This document shows, piece by piece, positions 1 through 6,414 of a DNA stretch of 11,278 nucleotides. Made by a program: the position numbers and the translations under genes. The notes beneath the pieces are model-generated. The model did not search any database and was not told the origin of the DNA. It worked only from the letters and a program-made list of their open reading frames with translations. Source of the DNA: JANMZO01 sp031383405 (GTDB lineage: Bacteria > Actinomycetota > Acidimicrobiia > Acidimicrobiales > JANYDT01); the NCBI GenBank assembly GCA_031383405.1, contig JANMZO010000261.1, positions 1-11,278 of the forward strand, given 5' to 3'. Positions within the stretch are counted from its first letter, which is position 1. Every line of letters begins with the position of its first letter.

Positions 1-2
1 TC

Positions 3-419
3 AATGGCGACCTCAAGGCCTCGTGGACCATCGGGCAGACGCTGCTTCTTCTGGTGGCCGCCCCGATCGCTGCGGCCATCGGGGGCTTCCATGAGTTCGC
101 CCCTCTGGTCTGGGGCCGCAGGACAATGGCCCCACTCGGTGGTTTGGCCGGCCTCGCGGCCCTCGCCGGAGGGGTGCTTCTCGGTGGCGGCATAGCCGGG
201 GTCGCATACAAAGACGCCGCCGCGGACAAAGCGACCGTGGCTTCGGCCGTCGCCGGCATCGGCGCGTTCCTCCTGGCAGGTGCGCTCGCCCTGACGATCC
301 TGAATCTGCTTGGTAGCGTCGTCGCCGGCAGGGGTGTCGAGGCTGACCCGTTATCCGGCCTTCCTCGGGACCCCTCTTCCGACCTGTCCACTGGTACCGC
401 CCTGGAAGGAGCCCACTGA
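3..419 (+). CDS. Heme-copper oxidase subunit I-like protein, C-terminal part (5' end outside window)
   Basis: The reading frame is open from the window edge to TGA at 417-419, so only the last 138 residues are visible. They hold about three membrane helices. The segment GFHEFAPLVWGR matches GFYYWWPKIFGK in helix XI and its loop of the complete CtaD at 3736-5742. The later GIGAFLLAGALALTILNLL aligns with TIGAFIIGGSLLMFFFNIY of the same CtaD. This supports the C-terminus of a divergent subunit I of a terminal oxidase in the cytoplasmic membrane. The heme and CuB ligands would lie upstream and cannot be checked. The stop overlaps the next start by one base (TGATG), so the two are probably translationally coupled. 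An internal ATG at 54 is not the true start because homology-like sequence precedes it. It could belong to another polytopic family, but the paired similarity makes that less likely. Confidence 0.72.
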   Translation, partial: NGDLKASWTIGQTLLLLVAAPIAAAIGGFHEFAPLVWGRRTMAPLGGLAGLAALAGGVLLGGGIAGVAYKDAAADKATVASAVAGIGAFLLAGALALTILNLLGSVVAGRGVEADPLSGLPRDPSSDLSTGTALEGAH

Positions 420-1018
420 TGTCAAACGCAACAGTCACCGCAAACGACGCGAGCCCGATTCTGCGCGGCAGGGCCGGCTCACCCGCGCTGGTTGGTGCGT
501 TGACCGCCTACGCCGGGGTGGGCATGTTCGTGGCCGCCGCCTGTGGCACCTACCTAAGCGTGCGAGACAAGTCAGACGCCGGGTCATTCGTTGCGCCGAA
601 AATGCTCTTCAACAACTACGTCGCCTTCATGGTCACCCTGACTCTGGTGCTGGCATCGACGGCTGCCGGGTGGGCTGTCACCTCGATGAGGGTCGGTCAG
701 CGGCGTTGGTCCACAAGTGGTTTCGGAATCGCCGCCTTCATGAATCTGGCCGCGGGCAACCTGCTGTGGTTTCTCGTGAAAGAACTGCGACTCGGCGCGA
801 GTGGAGCGGTGTACGAAGTAATTCTCTACGGCCTGTTCATCGTCGCGGCGTTCACGACCCTGATTGGGTTGGCGGCGTCGCTGAGCGGACTGTTTCGGGC
901 GCTCAGTGGACAGGCCACGACATCACAACCTCACTACGGCGTGATCGCGGCATGGGGACAGCACCTGGCCACGGCTTCCTGGATTGCCGTGTACGCCACG
1001 ATCTACCTGCTCAAGTAA
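419..1018 (+). CDS. Divergent cytochrome c oxidase subunit III-like membrane protein
   Basis: This is a 199-residue protein with five predicted helices (about 23-45, 66-88, 101-121, 133-155, 176-197), the topology of short actinobacterial subunit III. Local similarity to the CtaE encoded at 5751-6401 runs along its length: MFVAAACGTYLSVRDK against LFGALIATYLVYKGRS, and the end WIAVYATIYLL against WIVIFTVIYLI. The conserved glutamate of helix one (E40 in CtaE), the GFHGAHV histidines and the YWHFVD motif are all replaced here, so it is a strongly diverged member. The start is the ATG overlapping the upstream stop, with GGAAGGA at 404-410 eight bases before it. It follows the subunit I-like gene, which fits one alternative oxidase complex. 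The role is inferred from alignment by eye only. Confidence 0.65.
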   Translation: MSNATVTANDASPILRGRAGSPALVGALTAYAGVGMFVAAACGTYLSVRDKSDAGSFVAPKMLFNNYVAFMVTLTLVLASTAAGWAVTSMRVGQRRWSTSGFGIAAFMNLAAGNLLWFLVKELRLGASGAVYEVILYGLFIVAAFTTLIGLAASLSGLFRALSGQATTSQPHYGVIAAWGQHLATASWIAVYATIYLLK

Positions 1019-1049
1019 CTCGCAACGTCTCGCCTGAAGGAATTCTCTC

Positions 1050-1760
1050 GTGTTCAACCTTGGTTCCAAAGCCTTCTTCGGAATGTCGGCCTTCTGCTTC
1101 ATGGCGGCCGTGGTCTACGCGTTCGGTGGATCCGACATCGCCGGTTTCACCCTGCTGCTCCTCGCCGACTTTGCCCTTGTCGGCGTTGGTATGGCTGCCC
1201 TGGCCGGTACGGGCTCGGCCGATCGGTTCGCTCTTGCGCGTTCCGAGCAGTCATCGGCCGATGAGCCGACGTTCGCCCCGTTCCTCGGTGCGCTCGGCCT
1301 CGGCTTTACCGGTTTGAGCATCGCCTTAGGCGCGCCGGCCCTGGTTGCTGGCGGCGTGGTGGCGACGATCGCAGCCGTCATCTGGTTCTCCGCCGCCTGG
1401 CGTAGCCACCCCGACATGGTTGCCGCGATGCGTCCCCGGATCGCCGACCGCTTCAACCTTCCGTTCCTTATGCCCCTTGCGATTATTGGTGTAATTGCGA
1501 TTACGGCCATCTCGATTTCCCGTTCGCTGCTCGCGACTTCCCAGACCGGCTCGTGGATCCTCGCCGCGATTCTCGGCGTTCTCATCTTCGGCGCTCTGAT
1601 GATTTGGGCCTGGAAGCCGGCGAACAAGGTCATCAGCCAGGCGCTCGTCGTCGTGGCCGTCGTGGCGGTCGTGGTTCTCGCCGTAGTCGGCTTGGCGGCC
1701 GGCGAACGTAGCTTCCACGAAGGCGAACACGAACACGCGATCGCGTTGACGTCCCGCTGA
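1050..1760 (+). CDS. Seven-helix membrane protein of unknown function, linked to the oxidase genes
   Basis: I do not recognise this 236-residue protein. It has about seven hydrophobic segments (residues 7-25, 29-50, 77-95, 97-115, 140-158, 168-188, 195-217). A short polar linker at 52-75 is rich in Ser, Ala and acidic residues, and the tail ends in the small His/Glu cluster FHEGEHEHA. The start is GTG at 1050, supported by GAAGGA at 1036-1041 eight bases upstream; it lies 31 bases after the subunit III-like gene and is likely in the same transcript. No cysteine pair, heme-binding CXXCH or other catalytic motif is visible. Its position suggests an accessory or assembly subunit of the divergent oxidase, but this is inference from context. 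Confidence 0.7.
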   Translation: MFNLGSKAFFGMSAFCFMAAVVYAFGGSDIAGFTLLLLADFALVGVGMAALAGTGSADRFALARSEQSSADEPTFAPFLGALGLGFTGLSIALGAPALVAGGVVATIAAVIWFSAAWRSHPDMVAAMRPRIADRFNLPFLMPLAIIGVIAITAISISRSLLATSQTGSWILAAILGVLIFGALMIWAWKPANKVISQALVVVAVVAVVVLAVVGLAAGERSFHEGEHEHAIALTSR

Positions 1761-1776
1761 TCCAGACGCTCAAGGC

Positions 1777-1824
1777 ACCACAACGGGTTCTTCGGTTCGC
1801 GGAGCGTTCCCCGAACACTGTGGT
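1777..1824 (+). terminator. Nested hairpin after the divergent oxidase genes
   Basis: ACCACA (1777-1782) pairs with TGTGGT (1819-1824), TTCGG (1791-1795) with CCGAA (1811-1815) and CGC (1798-1800) with GCG (1804-1806) around a GGA loop. It lies between the stop at 1760 and the next start at 1843, where a transcription boundary would fit. There is no clear run of T after it, so it is at best an atypical terminator and could be a leader structure of the following gene. Confidence 0.35.
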
Positions 1825-1842
1825 TTCTGGGATCATCGGAAC

Positions 1843-2382
1843 ATGAGTCTGAAGGGGCGTCGCCGGTACTTGGCCGGGGCCATCGCGTGTTTCACCTTTC
1901 TTGCGGGTGGCCTCGTCTGGCTCCTGCAACCGCAAGCGGTCGCATTCAAGCCTTATGCCCTTGCGTTCAAGGAACTGCCGGACCTCCGCAATCCGGGCGC
2001 TCCGGTGCATCGCTTCGGTGGACCGCAGGTACGCCCCATGGTCGTGAACTTCTTCTTCTCGGATTGCGTCGGGTGTGTTCAGGAACTGCCGCGCTTCGAT
2101 GCAGCCTCGAAGGTGTGGGCGGGCAAGATCGACTTCGTGGGAGTCGACCACTTCGAGCCTCGGGCCGAAGGACTCAAGCTGCTGACGTCGACGGCGATTT
2201 CGTTTCCGGTGGCCTGGGATCAGGCGGGTGAACTCGCCCCTCTGGCCGGAGTGACCGCCTTTCCCTCGACGCTCCTCGTGGACCGCGACGGCAGGGTCGT
2301 CAAACGTATCCTCGGACAGGTGTCGGCGGAACGACTAAATAGCGAACTGGGAGCACTTTTCAATACTTCCCATGTACATTGA
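1843..2382 (+). CDS. Membrane-anchored TlpA-like thioredoxin
   Basis: This 179-residue protein has basic residues at 2-8, one N-terminal hydrophobic helix (about 10-28) that should anchor it with the thioredoxin domain outside the membrane, and a thioredoxin fold from about residue 42. The active site is C75-V-G-C78 in NFFFSDCVGCVQELP, and the cis-proline loop is P141 in AFPSTLLVDRDGRVV, both typical of the TlpA/ResA group. Related proteins (for example Bradyrhizobium TlpA) reduce the CuA cysteines of oxidase subunit II and the copper chaperone ScoI. Because ctaC starts 50 bases downstream, the same job is likely here; cytochrome c maturation (a ResA-like role) is the alternative. The ATG at 1843 has only a weak ribosome site (CTGGGA at 1827-1832). 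Confidence 0.85.
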   Translation: MSLKGRRRYLAGAIACFTFLAGGLVWLLQPQAVAFKPYALAFKELPDLRNPGAPVHRFGGPQVRPMVVNFFFSDCVGCVQELPRFDAASKVWAGKIDFVGVDHFEPRAEGLKLLTSTAISFPVAWDQAGELAPLAGVTAFPSTLLVDRDGRVVKRILGQVSAERLNSELGALFNTSHVH

Positions 2383-2413
2383 GCGCCGTTCCACTTTTGC
2401 GTGTTGTCTCCAG

Positions 2414-2422
2414 ATAGGAGAG
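2414..2422 (+). promoter_or_regulatory. Ribosome binding site of ctaC
   Basis: The purine-rich stretch TAGGAGAGG sits about ten bases before GTG 2433. It fixes this GTG as the start, and the resulting N-terminus is a proper lipoprotein signal peptide. Confidence 0.6.
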
Positions 2423-2432
2423 GCTGTACAAC

Positions 2433-3626
2433 GTGCATTTCCCAGGTCGTTCTCGTTGGCGACAGGTCGCGTCTGCTGCGACCCTCGCCCTGGTCCTCGC
2501 TAGCTGCGCGGTAGAGCAAAACGCTCCCCAAGACACGTTCAAGCCCGAAAGTGCTGAAGCGCGTCGCATTCATAGCCTGGCCGTTCCGGTCTTTGCGATC
2601 GCCATCGGAGTAGGTATTTTTGTCTACGCCCTGCTTGCGATTTGTGTGATCAAGTTCCGTCGGCGCGACGACGACCATGTGCCGGTTCAGGTTCACGGCA
2701 ACGGAAAGCTCGAAGCGGTGTGGGGTGTCATCCCGGCCCTGATGCTCATCGTTGTGGGGTTCTTCTCGGTTCCGCAGATCTTCAAACAGGCCGAAGACCC
2801 GAAAGATGCCTACAACATCACGGTCATCGGCCATCAGTGGTGGTGGGAGTACCAGTACCCCCAGGTCGGTGAAACCCGGATGAATCCCTCGCTCGTATCG
2901 ATTCAAGACCCGAACGACCTCGCGAAGGCCAAGGAGGAAAATCGTGATCCCAAGTTCCTCGGCAAGATTCTCAAACAGGACAAGCCGGTCATCACCACGG
3001 CCAACGAATTGCACATTCCGGCCGGCAAGAAAGTCCGCCTCCTCATCACGTCCCGCGACGTGATGCACAACTACTGGGTTCCGAAGTTGGCTGGCAAGAT
3101 CTACGCCATCCCGGGCCGGTTGAATCATCTCAACCTCAGTTCCGATGCGAACGACGCCGGCAAGATCATCTACGGCCAATGTGCCGAATTCTGTGGCACG
3201 TCGCACGCCAACATGCGCTTCAAGGTCGTGATCGACTCTCCCGCGGGCTTCGACACGTGGCTCGCCAACCAGGCCAAGCCCGCGGTTGAAACGTCCAACG
3301 AACTCGCCAAGGCCGGTGAAGCGTTGTTCAAGGGCGGAGGGGGCTGTACCGGATGCCACTGGACCGACTCGAGCCGGACCAATGGCTACGAAGTCGTGAA
3401 GAGTTCCACCGGCGAAGAGTCACTGGTGAACAACATCGGCCCGAACCTCGCCCACTTCGGCCTCCGCAAGCACTTTGCCGGTGCCATTGCCGAGTCCAAC
3501 ACCCGAAACCTGAAGGCGTGGCTGCGCAACCCACAGGAGTTCAAGCCTGGCTCGCGCATGGTCATCCGCAAGTTGTCGGAAGACGAAGTCAACAAACTTG
3601 TCGCCTACGTCCAGTCGCTGAAGTAG
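2433..3626 (+). CDS. ctaC: Cytochrome c oxidase subunit II, caa3 type, with fused cytochrome c domain
   Basis: This 397-residue subunit accepts electrons from cytochrome c and passes them through CuA to subunit I. A lipoprotein signal ends at C25 in LASC. Two membrane helices follow (about 47-75 and 92-117), then the aromatic HQWWWEYQYP patch (134-143) and the cupredoxin domain. All CuA ligands are present: H212 (DVMHNYWVP), C250, E252, C254, H258 and M261 in CAEFCGTSHANM. A C-terminal cytochrome c domain has CTGCH (C305, C308, H309) and a probable distal methionine M376 (PGSRMV). An extra segment of about 40 charged residues (146-186) separates the aromatic patch from TANELHIP, where most homologues have a short turn. 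A fused cytochrome c is usual in caa3 oxidases but not in Mycobacterium or Streptomyces CtaC. The TlpA-like gene lies just upstream and ctaD just downstream. Confidence 0.97.
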   Translation: MHFPGRSRWRQVASAATLALVLASCAVEQNAPQDTFKPESAEARRIHSLAVPVFAIAIGVGIFVYALLAICVIKFRRRDDDHVPVQVHGNGKLEAVWGVIPALMLIVVGFFSVPQIFKQAEDPKDAYNITVIGHQWWWEYQYPQVGETRMNPSLVSIQDPNDLAKAKEENRDPKFLGKILKQDKPVITTANELHIPAGKKVRLLITSRDVMHNYWVPKLAGKIYAIPGRLNHLNLSSDANDAGKIIYGQCAEFCGTSHANMRFKVVIDSPAGFDTWLANQAKPAVETSNELAKAGEALFKGGGGCTGCHWTDSSRTNGYEVVKSSTGEESLVNNIGPNLAHFGLRKHFAGAIAESNTRNLKAWLRNPQEFKPGSRMVIRKLSEDEVNKLVAYVQSLK

Positions 3627-3637
3627 GCCGTGTTGAA

Positions 3638-3736
3638 ATGACCCTCAAAGTGACCCTCATAGTGACCCGGTCGCCTCAATCCGTGAATCAACCCGTGTCT
3701 TGTTCTCCCGCTCTGATCGCACCTGGAGTGCTCTGA
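3638..3736 (+). CDS. Possible 32-residue leader peptide between ctaC and ctaD
   Basis: An ATG at 3638 opens 32 codons ending at TGA 3734-3736, which overlaps the ctaD ATG by one base (TGATG). That is the arrangement seen at 419 between two real genes. The first third encodes the repeating motif MTLKVTLIVT, produced by the 12-bp repeats beneath it. A weak purine stretch (AAGTAGG, 3621-3627) lies ten bases upstream, overlapping the ctaC stop. No known family is recognisable. It may be a translational coupler, or chance: ORFs of this length are common in GC-rich DNA. Confidence 0.25.
   Translation: MTLKVTLIVTRSPQSVNQPVSCSPALIAPGVL
3639..3668 (+). repeat. Three copies of TGACCC at 12-bp spacing
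   Basis: TGACCCTCA occurs at 3639-3647 and 3651-3659, and TGACCCGG begins at 3663, each 12 bases apart, with (A/G)TGACCC common to all three. It lies in the 109-base gap between ctaC and ctaD. It may be an operator, or simply an internal duplication within the small ORF there. Confidence 0.5.
3724..3728 (+). promoter_or_regulatory. Ribosome binding site that decides the ctaD start
   Basis: TGGAG lies seven bases before ATG 3736. This favours ATG 3736 over the in-frame TTG at 3700, which has no comparable site and would add 12 atypical residues. Confidence 0.55.
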
Positions 3737-5742
3737 TGACCATCGTTATTGCCCCCCCCGCCGGTTTACCGGGTATCCCGGAACCACGCCCGCTGACCGG
3801 TCCGGTCGACAGCGGTCTGCTGCGTCGCCCGGTCGAATCGCAAAAAGGCGTCTGGTCGTGGGTCACCACCGTCGACCACAAGCGTATTGGCATCATGTAC
3901 GGCGTCGCCTCGCTGTTCTTCTTTGCCGTCGGTGGTCTCGAGGCTCTGCTGATGCGTTTGCAGTTGGCCGCCCCCAACGGTGATGTGCTCTCGGCCGACA
4001 TCTACAACCAGATGTTCACCATGCACGGCACCACGATGGTGTTCCTCCTGGTCATGCCGTTGTCGAGTGCGTTCTTCAACTTCTTCCTGCCGCTGCAACT
4101 TGGTGCTCGAGACGTGGCCTACCCGCGACTCAATGCCTTCTCATGGTGGGCATACATCCTCGGCGGTGTCTTCATATACACCTCGATGTTCCTCGGCGGC
4201 ATGCCGAACGGTGGGTGGTTCGGCTACGCGCCGAACACGTCGATCACGTACTCGCCGGGTCACAACATCGACTTCTGGATCTTCGGTCTGCAGATCCTCG
4301 GCATCGGCTCGACCGCCTCCGCGGTCAACTTCATCGTCACCATCATCAACATGCGGGCACCTGGCATGAGCCTCATGAAGATGCCCGTGTTCGCCTGGAT
4401 GACGTTCGTCTCGTCGTTCCTCATGTTGTTCGCCATGCCGATCATCACCGTGGCGCTATTCCTCCTCAGCTTTGACCGGATATTCGGGGCGAACTTCTTC
4501 AATGCCGGTGCCGGCGGCGATCCCGTTCTCTGGCAACACCTGTTCTGGTTGTTCGGCCATCCCGAGGTGTACATCCTCATTCTGCCCGCCATGGGCATCG
4601 TGTCGGAAGTCCTTCCGACTTTTGCCCGCAAGCCCCTCTTCGGCTATCCCGTCGTGGTGTTTTCCGGAATCGCCATCGGCTTCATGGGCTGGGGCGTCTG
4701 GGCCCATCACATGTTCGCCGTCGGCCTCGGACCGGTCGCCGTCTCGGCGTTCAGCATCTCCACGATGTTCATCGCGGTTCCAACCGGCGTGAAGATCTTC
4801 AACTGGACGGCGACGTTGTGGGGGGGTGCCATTCGCTTTACGACCGCGATGCTTTTCGCCGTCGGTTTCATTTCGACCTTCGTGATCGGTGGACTTTCCG
4901 GAGTGACGCACTCACTCGTCGCCTCCGACACCCAGCAAACCGATACCTATTACATCGTCGCCCACTTCCACTACGTGTTGTTCGGTGGAGCGCTCATGGG
5001 CCTGTTCTCCGGGTTCTACTACTGGTGGCCGAAGATCTTCGGCAAGCTACTCAACGAGAACATCGGAAAGGTCCATTTCTGGACCATGTTGATCGGCATG
5101 CACATAACCTTTTTCCCGATGCACATCGTCGGTCTTCAGGGCCAGCCCCGTCGTATGTACCGCTACGACAAGGGCATGGGCTTCGATATGTGGAACATGG
5201 TTGAAACCATCGGTGCCTTCATCATCGGTGGCTCGCTTTTGATGTTCTTCTTCAACATCTACAAGACGACGAAGAACCCGACGAAGGCACCCCGCGATCC
5301 GTGGGATGCGCGCACCCTTGAGTGGATGACCGAAAGCCCGCCCAAGCCCCACAACTTCGACCACGTGCCGGTTGTGCACACCATCGACGAATTCTGGCAC
5401 CGCAAGTACGCCGAAGACGAAAACCATCAGATGCGCCGCGTTGCCACCGCCGAACAGGTCCTCACGGCCGATCCGGTGGACCCATCGACCATTCACATGC
5501 CTTCCCCCTCGTTCTGGCCCCTGGTCGCTGCATTTGGTTTGCCGACGATCGCGTACGGCATGATCTATCGGGCCTGGCCGTTGGCGGTCACGGGTGCTCT
5601 TGTAATTGTCGGGGGACTCTTCGGCTGGTCGCTTGAACCGAGCGCGGCGCCGCACGTTGACCACGGGCACGACGCACACGGTCCCGACGACCTCGGTCCC
5701 GACACCTCCTCGTTCGCTGGCGCACTGCCGGCAGGAAGCTGA
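3736..5742 (+). CDS. ctaD: Cytochrome c oxidase subunit I (aa3/caa3 type)
   Basis: This is the catalytic subunit, reducing oxygen to water and pumping protons across the cytoplasmic membrane. From ATG 3736 it has 668 residues. Low-spin heme ligands are H97 (FTMHGTT) and H412. CuB ligands are H275, with the cross-link tyrosine Y279 in WLFGHPEVY, and H324-H325 (WAHHMF). The high-spin heme ligand is H410 in AHFHYV. D-channel aspartate D126 (GARDVAYPRLN), glutamate E277 and K-channel lysine K353 (PTGVKIFNW) are all present, so this is a standard A-type pump. The core ends near residue 510. A soluble linker and two further hydrophobic segments (about 590-632) follow, as in other long caa3-type CtaD proteins, and the tail VDHGHDAHG is His-rich. 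Codons 6-8 contain a run of eight C (3752-3759). ctaE starts eight bases after the stop. Confidence 0.98.
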   Translation: MTIVIAPPAGLPGIPEPRPLTGPVDSGLLRRPVESQKGVWSWVTTVDHKRIGIMYGVASLFFFAVGGLEALLMRLQLAAPNGDVLSADIYNQMFTMHGTTMVFLLVMPLSSAFFNFFLPLQLGARDVAYPRLNAFSWWAYILGGVFIYTSMFLGGMPNGGWFGYAPNTSITYSPGHNIDFWIFGLQILGIGSTASAVNFIVTIINMRAPGMSLMKMPVFAWMTFVSSFLMLFAMPIITVALFLLSFDRIFGANFFNAGAGGDPVLWQHLFWLFGHPEVYILILPAMGIVSEVLPTFARKPLFGYPVVVFSGIAIGFMGWGVWAHHMFAVGLGPVAVSAFSISTMFIAVPTGVKIFNWTATLWGGAIRFTTAMLFAVGFISTFVIGGLSGVTHSLVASDTQQTDTYYIVAHFHYVLFGGALMGLFSGFYYWWPKIFGKLLNENIGKVHFWTMLIGMHITFFPMHIVGLQGQPRRMYRYDKGMGFDMWNMVETIGAFIIGGSLLMFFFNIYKTTKNPTKAPRDPWDARTLEWMTESPPKPHNFDHVPVVHTIDEFWHRKYAEDENHQMRRVATAEQVLTADPVDPSTIHMPSPSFWPLVAAFGLPTIAYGMIYRAWPLAVTGALVIVGGLFGWSLEPSAAPHVDHGHDAHGPDDLGPDTSSFAGALPAGS

Positions 5743-5750
5743 GTAGTCGC

Positions 5751-6401
5751 ATGACTGCCGCAGTAATTGATCACGCGCCCGCTCACGACGAGCACGGAGG
5801 CGAACACCACGCCACGGCCACCGGGGTCTCCAACGAGAAGTTGGGCATGTGGGTGTTCCTGGGTTCGGAATGTCTCCTTTTCGGTGCCCTGATCGCGACC
5901 TACCTCGTGTACAAAGGCCGAAGCGTCAACGGGCCGTTCCCTCACGAAACGATCGTCGATGGCGTCAAAGTGAGGGGTATCTTTGATATCCCGTTCACAT
6001 CGGTGAGCTCGTTTGTGCTCCTGATGAGTTCACTGACAATGGTGTTGGCGCTGTCGGCGATCGGTCGCGGCGACGAGCGTCGACTTCGTATCTGGCTGAT
6101 TGGCACGGCGCTCCTCGGGTCGACATTCCTCGCCGGTCAGGTCTACGAGTTCACGGCTTTCATCCGTGAGGGTCTCACGCTCAAGACGAACCTGTTCGGG
6201 TCGAGCTTCTACGTGCTGACCGGATTCCACGGCGCTCACGTGACGATCGGCATCTTGATGCTTCTCGCCCTCGCGAATCTGTCCCGTAAAGGGAAGATTC
6301 CGAAGGAGAAGGCGGAGGTCGTCGAGATCGTTGGTCTGTACTGGCACTTCGTCGATGTTGTGTGGATTGTCATCTTCACGGTCATCTATCTCATTCCGTA
6401 A
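5751..6401 (+). CDS. ctaE: Cytochrome c oxidase subunit III
   Basis: This is a 216-residue subunit III that supports subunit I stability and proton uptake in the membrane. A His-rich N-terminus (residues 8-20) precedes five helices (about 31-54, 81-103, 113-135, 152-175, 193-215). The short five-helix form is typical when helices one and two have been lost to or joined with subunit I, which matches the two extra helices of the CtaD here. Family motifs are intact: the conserved glutamate E40 in GSECLLFGALIATY, GFHGAHV (158-164) and YWHFVDVVWIVIF (197-209). The ATG is preceded by AGGAAG at 5733-5738, twelve bases away and inside the end of ctaD, so translation is probably coupled. ctaF starts 13 bases after its stop. 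Confidence 0.96.
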   Translation: MTAAVIDHAPAHDEHGGEHHATATGVSNEKLGMWVFLGSECLLFGALIATYLVYKGRSVNGPFPHETIVDGVKVRGIFDIPFTSVSSFVLLMSSLTMVLALSAIGRGDERRLRIWLIGTALLGSTFLAGQVYEFTAFIREGLTLKTNLFGSSFYVLTGFHGAHVTIGILMLLALANLSRKGKIPKEKAEVVEIVGLYWHFVDVVWIVIFTVIYLIP

Positions 6402-6414
6402 TACAAGGAACCTC

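Noticed and set aside
310..1317. 335-codon open frame on the + strand
   Set aside because: It crosses three genes in another frame and its translation is Arg/Ser-rich without motifs, typical of a shadow frame.
2220..3359. 379-codon open frame on the - strand
   Set aside because: It lies fully opposite ctaC and the thioredoxin gene, which have clear motifs; its translation has no recognisable domain and is explained by GC-rich codon use.
3700..3735. TTG start for ctaD at 3700
   Set aside because: ATG 3736 has a ribosome site seven bases upstream and gives a normal subunit I N-terminus.
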